Source of the DNA: Perkinsus olseni
Taxonomy: Eukaryota > Perkinsozoa > Perkinsida
Direction: 5' to 3'
Length of the DNA stretch: 22,062 nucleotides
Assembly (NCBI GenBank): GCA_013115125.1
Contig: JABANN010000548.1
Coordinates: 1-22,062, forward strand
The notes beneath the pieces were generated by a model. That model searched no databases and was not told where the DNA came from. It saw only the letters and a list, made by a program, of their open reading frames with translations. Shown piece after piece: positions 18,936 through 22,062 of this stretch (position 1 is its first letter; every line of letters begins with the position of its first letter). A program made the translations under genes and the position numbers.

Positions 18936-20646
18936 TTTCGAGAGAGCTCTCAACGATCGTCTCTTACCCAAGTCGATCATCCAATATCATCTTGCGAGCC
19001 TCGCGAAGGTCAGGACTCGACGGCCCTTTCTTAGTTGCCGCTGCCAAAGCACACTCTGGAGGCGATCTCGACAGGCGTCACGTTTGGGGTGGGCTGCTCA
19101 CCATCACTAGAAACAATGATGATCGCTGGACCAGGTGCCTCATCCTGATCAAGGCCTGCCCCCAGCTCTGCCGCCAAGCGTGACGGCGAAACGGCGGCGA
19201 CAGAAGGCCCTTTTGAAGGCGACAAGGAAGGGACAACGGCCGATGCAGCAGAAGAAACCTGTATCGTTATCACCGAAAAGAGTGCTCAGCTTCACTACGA
19301 AGTGACCCAGCTCGGCAGGGATACGTTCAGATGATGGTGCCCGACCGCGCGGAGACAACCTTGCAGAGACCTAGGTCTGCTTCCCCAGTGGGGGGCAGCG
19401 AGTTGGCATCTGGCATTGGACGGGAGACGGCCGAGGTCAAAAGGTAAGGAGAGCTCCTTGCGCGAGGATGGCTAATCGAGTGCTCAGATCGGTCCGTGAG
19501 CCAGAGCGGACAGAGGAAGAGAACATTCCTGAGGGGCTGCCGGACACCACCTCTCGGCAATTTCCTGGCGAAGTCATTCTTTACATCATGTGGTTGACGC
19601 CAACATCAGCATCATTCAGGCGGATGCCGAGGCCCCTATCGAACTACCCCAGAATGATGGCGGCATGGACGAAGAGGGCCCCTACCGCTACCACAGACAG
19701 CGTCGAGATGGTCGTCACGACTACAACCCTGATCGCCGCCTCCGCGCTGGAGAGTGGGTCGGGAGTCCCTACAAGAGCGATAGTCACTATCTGTCTTGAA
19801 TAGAGATACCGCTGTGTTCCTTTTTAGAGCGGACCTCAGCCGTGCAGCAGCCGATGCTCCTATGGAGGTCGTAGATGCGATCGCGGGCTCTACGTGATCG
19901 TTCTTGTTGCAGACCCAATCCGATGGTGAAGAGGCTCATGTTCCTCCAGAGGCTGTTGTTGCGGACCCCGAGTGTATTGGTATCAGACTCCCCTTGACCC
20001 CCGAGGGCTACCACACTCTAATGCAACAGGCGAGGCTTTGCAACCGCTTTGCTCGGCACATCATCGAGAGGGTCAGATATACCGTTTCCAGTGCACAGAG
20101 TTCCAACTGCTTTCCTTCGTGGATAGACTGGCTAACAGCATCAACCTCGACATCATCGACCATGACGCGGCTCATGAAACTGTGATGCCGCAGACAGATG
20201 GTTGCACCTCTATGAGTCGTGTAGATATCGGAACTCTTCGCAAACATGAAGGAACCCGTCCGAGGGGAAGCCAGTCGAAGCTTCGCCCGCCTCCGAGACT
20301 TAGTGACCGATGCCCCATGGACCAAGCGGAAGGGAAAAACGTTTCTCTAGAAAGACGCTGATGTTGCATTCTGAAGGAGAGGGGGCTCGATGCTTGGACG
20401 CAAGAATGGGCAATAAGGTCTTCGCACGTTGAGCCGCTCTGGAGCAGGAGTTTGCAATCTTTATATCGCTGATCCCATCTTGCCCTGATATAAAGCTAAG
20501 CTAGATAAGCGTTGATGATGCGAAAACAATAGGCCAAAGATAGGATCCCAGAGGGCAAAACTCGGGCGCTGTGTTCTCGTGTAGCCAGTCTCTTCACAAG
20601 CTCCCCACGACTCCTCTACACTCTCCGCTTCAGTTTTCCTCACCGC
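18936..20646. other. Poorly resolved stretch with scattered candidate exons
   Basis: Several plus-strand open pieces have coding character but no solved joins: about 19160-19290 (basic, AKRRRQKALLKATRKGQR), 19590-19799 (ISIIQADAEAPIELPQNDGG, then arginine-rich), 19904-20030 (LTPEGYHTLMQQARLCNRF) and about 20070-20200 (YRFQCTEFQLLSFVDRLANS). They may continue the coiled-coil gene or form another. No family is recognised. The minus-strand open stretches here have no support. Confidence 0.3.
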
Positions 20647-21492
20647 ATGCCAGGCATCATCTGCTCCCTGAGTGATCTGGTTGAAGAGCTCGACAACTTC
20701 GTGTGGCTCCACAGGCTGAGTGACGCCCTCGATCAACAACTCCGTTACTCATATCCCGCTCATCTCACCCACAAACTCCTACGCGACTGCCGCTACATGG
20801 CTGGTCACCAGTCCAACAGCGAAGACAGCGAGAATTTCCTCATACGGTGGCTAGAAAATGGAGGGCACCTCACCCAGCGTTGGTCGCCTCCCTTTGTCGG
20901 CGTTCTCCCGTGGCTACTGGATCTACCCGAAGAAGACCGCTTTGGTGTTCTGTCTGGCATGAGTCTGGGCCATATTGATATCCTCATCACCGAGTTCTGC
21001 CGCAAGGAGAGACTCGACGGTTCTGCCACTGCCCGTCTCCGTCACGAGCTTGCTTATGATGCTGCCCCTCATGAGATTTACCGGGTTGTCGGAGCGAACT
21101 CAGGCGGTCCAAATTCGATGGCGGAGAGGCTGTATAGACCGAGCGAGGGCGAGATGGATGACGGCGGGCCGGAACAACAGAGCTTGGACGCTCCCTCCTA
21201 TCGGTCAGTGCAACTGAAGCCCCGTTCTGGGGGGATCGCGAAACCTCCCCGCGCGTACAGGAAGAGGGGCTCGAAGGCGAAGGCTGCCCAGTTCAAGCAG
21301 GGCTACAACTCCCAAGGGAAAGGCGTCCCCCGGGGGCGATCCTCCTGCCCGCCTCACGGTGTTGAGTTCCGTGTACAGAAGACCAGCGTCGTTGACGATG
21401 GGAGGCTGCTGCTTACTCGAGTAAAGTCCGAAAGCCCCGAACGATGTCCTCGGCGTGTCTGGTGGGAGCGCGTGGATAGTCACAGCAGTTAA
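20647..21492 (+). CDS. Unknown 281-residue protein with a basic, glycine-rich C-terminal part
   Basis: This is the longest uninterrupted frame of the window. The N-terminal about 165 residues look globular and helical (SDLVEELDNFVWLHRLSDAL, FVGVLPWLLDLPEEDRFGVL, ITEFCRKERLDG). A polar linker follows, then a basic region rich in G, K, R, P and S (KPPRAYRKRGSKAKAAQFKQ), of a kind often found in nucleic-acid-binding proteins. No catalytic motif or zinc-binding pattern is seen. The frame is open a few codons upstream of the ATG, and a pyrimidine-rich stretch ending in CAG just before it could be a splice acceptor, so an upstream exon is possible. Function unknown. Confidence 0.6.
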   Translation: MPGIICSLSDLVEELDNFVWLHRLSDALDQQLRYSYPAHLTHKLLRDCRYMAGHQSNSEDSENFLIRWLENGGHLTQRWSPPFVGVLPWLLDLPEEDRFGVLSGMSLGHIDILITEFCRKERLDGSATARLRHELAYDAAPHEIYRVVGANSGGPNSMAERLYRPSEGEMDDGGPEQQSLDAPSYRSVQLKPRSGGIAKPPRAYRKRGSKAKAAQFKQGYNSQGKGVPRGRSSCPPHGVEFRVQKTSVVDDGRLLLTRVKSESPERCPRRVWWERVDSHSS

Positions 21493-21880
21493 TAGGAAAG
21501 GCCGGACATTCTGATCTTCTGTGGAGGCCGCCGATTATGACGAGTGTCCACGCCGATTGAATGAGGATGATTTAGTGCTACATTTGGGTGTTCAACCGTA
21601 TATATTATCTTGTTCGCACCATGCAAGCTTACATGCACAACGCACCGGCGGGAAGTGTATATAACCATTTACTGTTGATTTGTCCCCTTTGTACTGTACA
21701 TTAATTAGGTTAACAGTCGTAAGAAAATGAGTATTTTCGCCTACGAGCTTCTTGCTGTTGTTTTGAGTGCAATGTGGTCTGTGAATCCCCTAGAAAACTA
21801 GGGTCAAACGGTCAAACGTCTGGCTTCGTTTTGAGCTCAATAACAGCAACAACCACAGCATCACCTTCGTACGACAATTC
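21493..21880. other. Intergenic region with short inverted and direct repeats
   Basis: No gene is seen. The 5' half is the 3' flank of the gene ending at 21492. TATA-like sequence lies at about 21600. At 21788-21803 there is CCCTAG-AAAA-CTAGGG, a perfect 6-bp hairpin, directly followed by two tandem copies of GTCAAACG (21803-21810, 21811-21818). These lie about 65 bp before the next ATG (21881) and may be promoter elements. Confidence 0.4.
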
Positions 21881-22062
21881 ATGTCTGAACCGGCGGTCCT
21901 CCTCATCTTCGCCGCCTTGATCAAGTTGGTGGTAAGTAAAACGCTCTACTTCCCTCGTCAGCTGCATCGCTCCGCTCCTTTCAGATGGAAACAGTTGAAG
22001 GAAAACCAAGATGACCAAATTAGACAGGAGGCCGAGCTTGCCCGACGAGGCTCAGACCAGGG
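21881..22062 (+). CDS. Start of a gene leaving the window (partial)
   Basis: The ATG at 21881 opens MSEPAVLLIFAALIK, a short hydrophobic segment like a signal anchor. Downstream, after a pyrimidine-rich acceptor ending TTTCAG at about 21986, the frame WKQLKENQDDQIRQEAELAR is charged and coiled-coil-like and stays open to the window edge. A donor GTTGGT after ATC AA joins the two in frame (phase 2); the stronger-looking GTAAGT nine bases into that candidate intron would not keep this frame. The gene is cut by the window edge, so its family cannot be judged. Confidence 0.4.
   Translation, partial: MSEPAVLLIFAALIKLVVSKTLYFPRQLHRSAPFRWKQLKENQDDQIRQEAELARRGSDQ

Noticed and set aside
1-22062. tRNA, rRNA, CRISPR, retroviral or other capsid-bearing elements, LINE or transposase genes
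   Set aside because: I looked for their typical signatures in the sequence and the translated frames and saw none. The basic tail of the 20647-21492 protein alone is not enough to call a gag-like protein.

Overview
The window is eukaryotic nuclear DNA, densely packed and intron-rich. Genes lie on both strands and are cut into exons of about 40-170 nt by GT-AG introns that are mostly 40-70 nt long. Base composition is balanced. The style of gene (a copine, a polycystin-type channel, families of small secreted proteins), the tiny introns and the short spacers point to a protist, most likely an alveolate of the perkinsid kind. That assignment is inference; no rRNA or other marker gene is present.

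Left part (1-4.7 kb): a small secreted-protein gene (944-1402, minus), a candidate two-exon gene on plus (1540-1981), then three minus-strand multi-exon genes: a multi-pass membrane protein ending in a dilysine signal (2046-2539), a second membrane protein (2691-3409), and a 328-residue protein with an N-terminal hydrophobic segment and two copies of a W/H/AA.LA/VH.H motif (3582-4673).

Centre (4.8-10.1 kb): a nested inverted repeat and a 25-bp tandem repeat precede the best-resolved gene, a copine read through about 30 exons. It has an N-terminal MGC acylation signal, two C2 domains, a copine vWA domain and, in the preferred model, a C-terminal RING finger of the MGRN1/RGLG sort. That makes it a membrane-anchored copine E3 ligase like the plant RGLG proteins.

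Right part (10.5-22 kb): a candidate secreted protein (10493-11461), a second secreted protein related to the first (12485-12946, minus), a polycystin (PKD2/TRPP-like) channel (about 13650-17161) probably continuing into coiled-coil exons up to about 18.9 kb, a poorly resolved stretch, an unknown 281-residue protein (20647-21492) and the start of a gene leaving the right edge.

The most striking signal is a dispersed repeat that behaves as an intron in two unrelated places (11311-11409 and 15632-15742). It begins exactly with GT and ends exactly with AG. Its first 68 nt are 91% identical between copies, and in the polycystin gene its removal restores the conserved reading frame. This is what an introner (a transposing intron) looks like. 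The window also holds a set of candidate ultra-short introns (25-36 nt) and a GC-AG intron.
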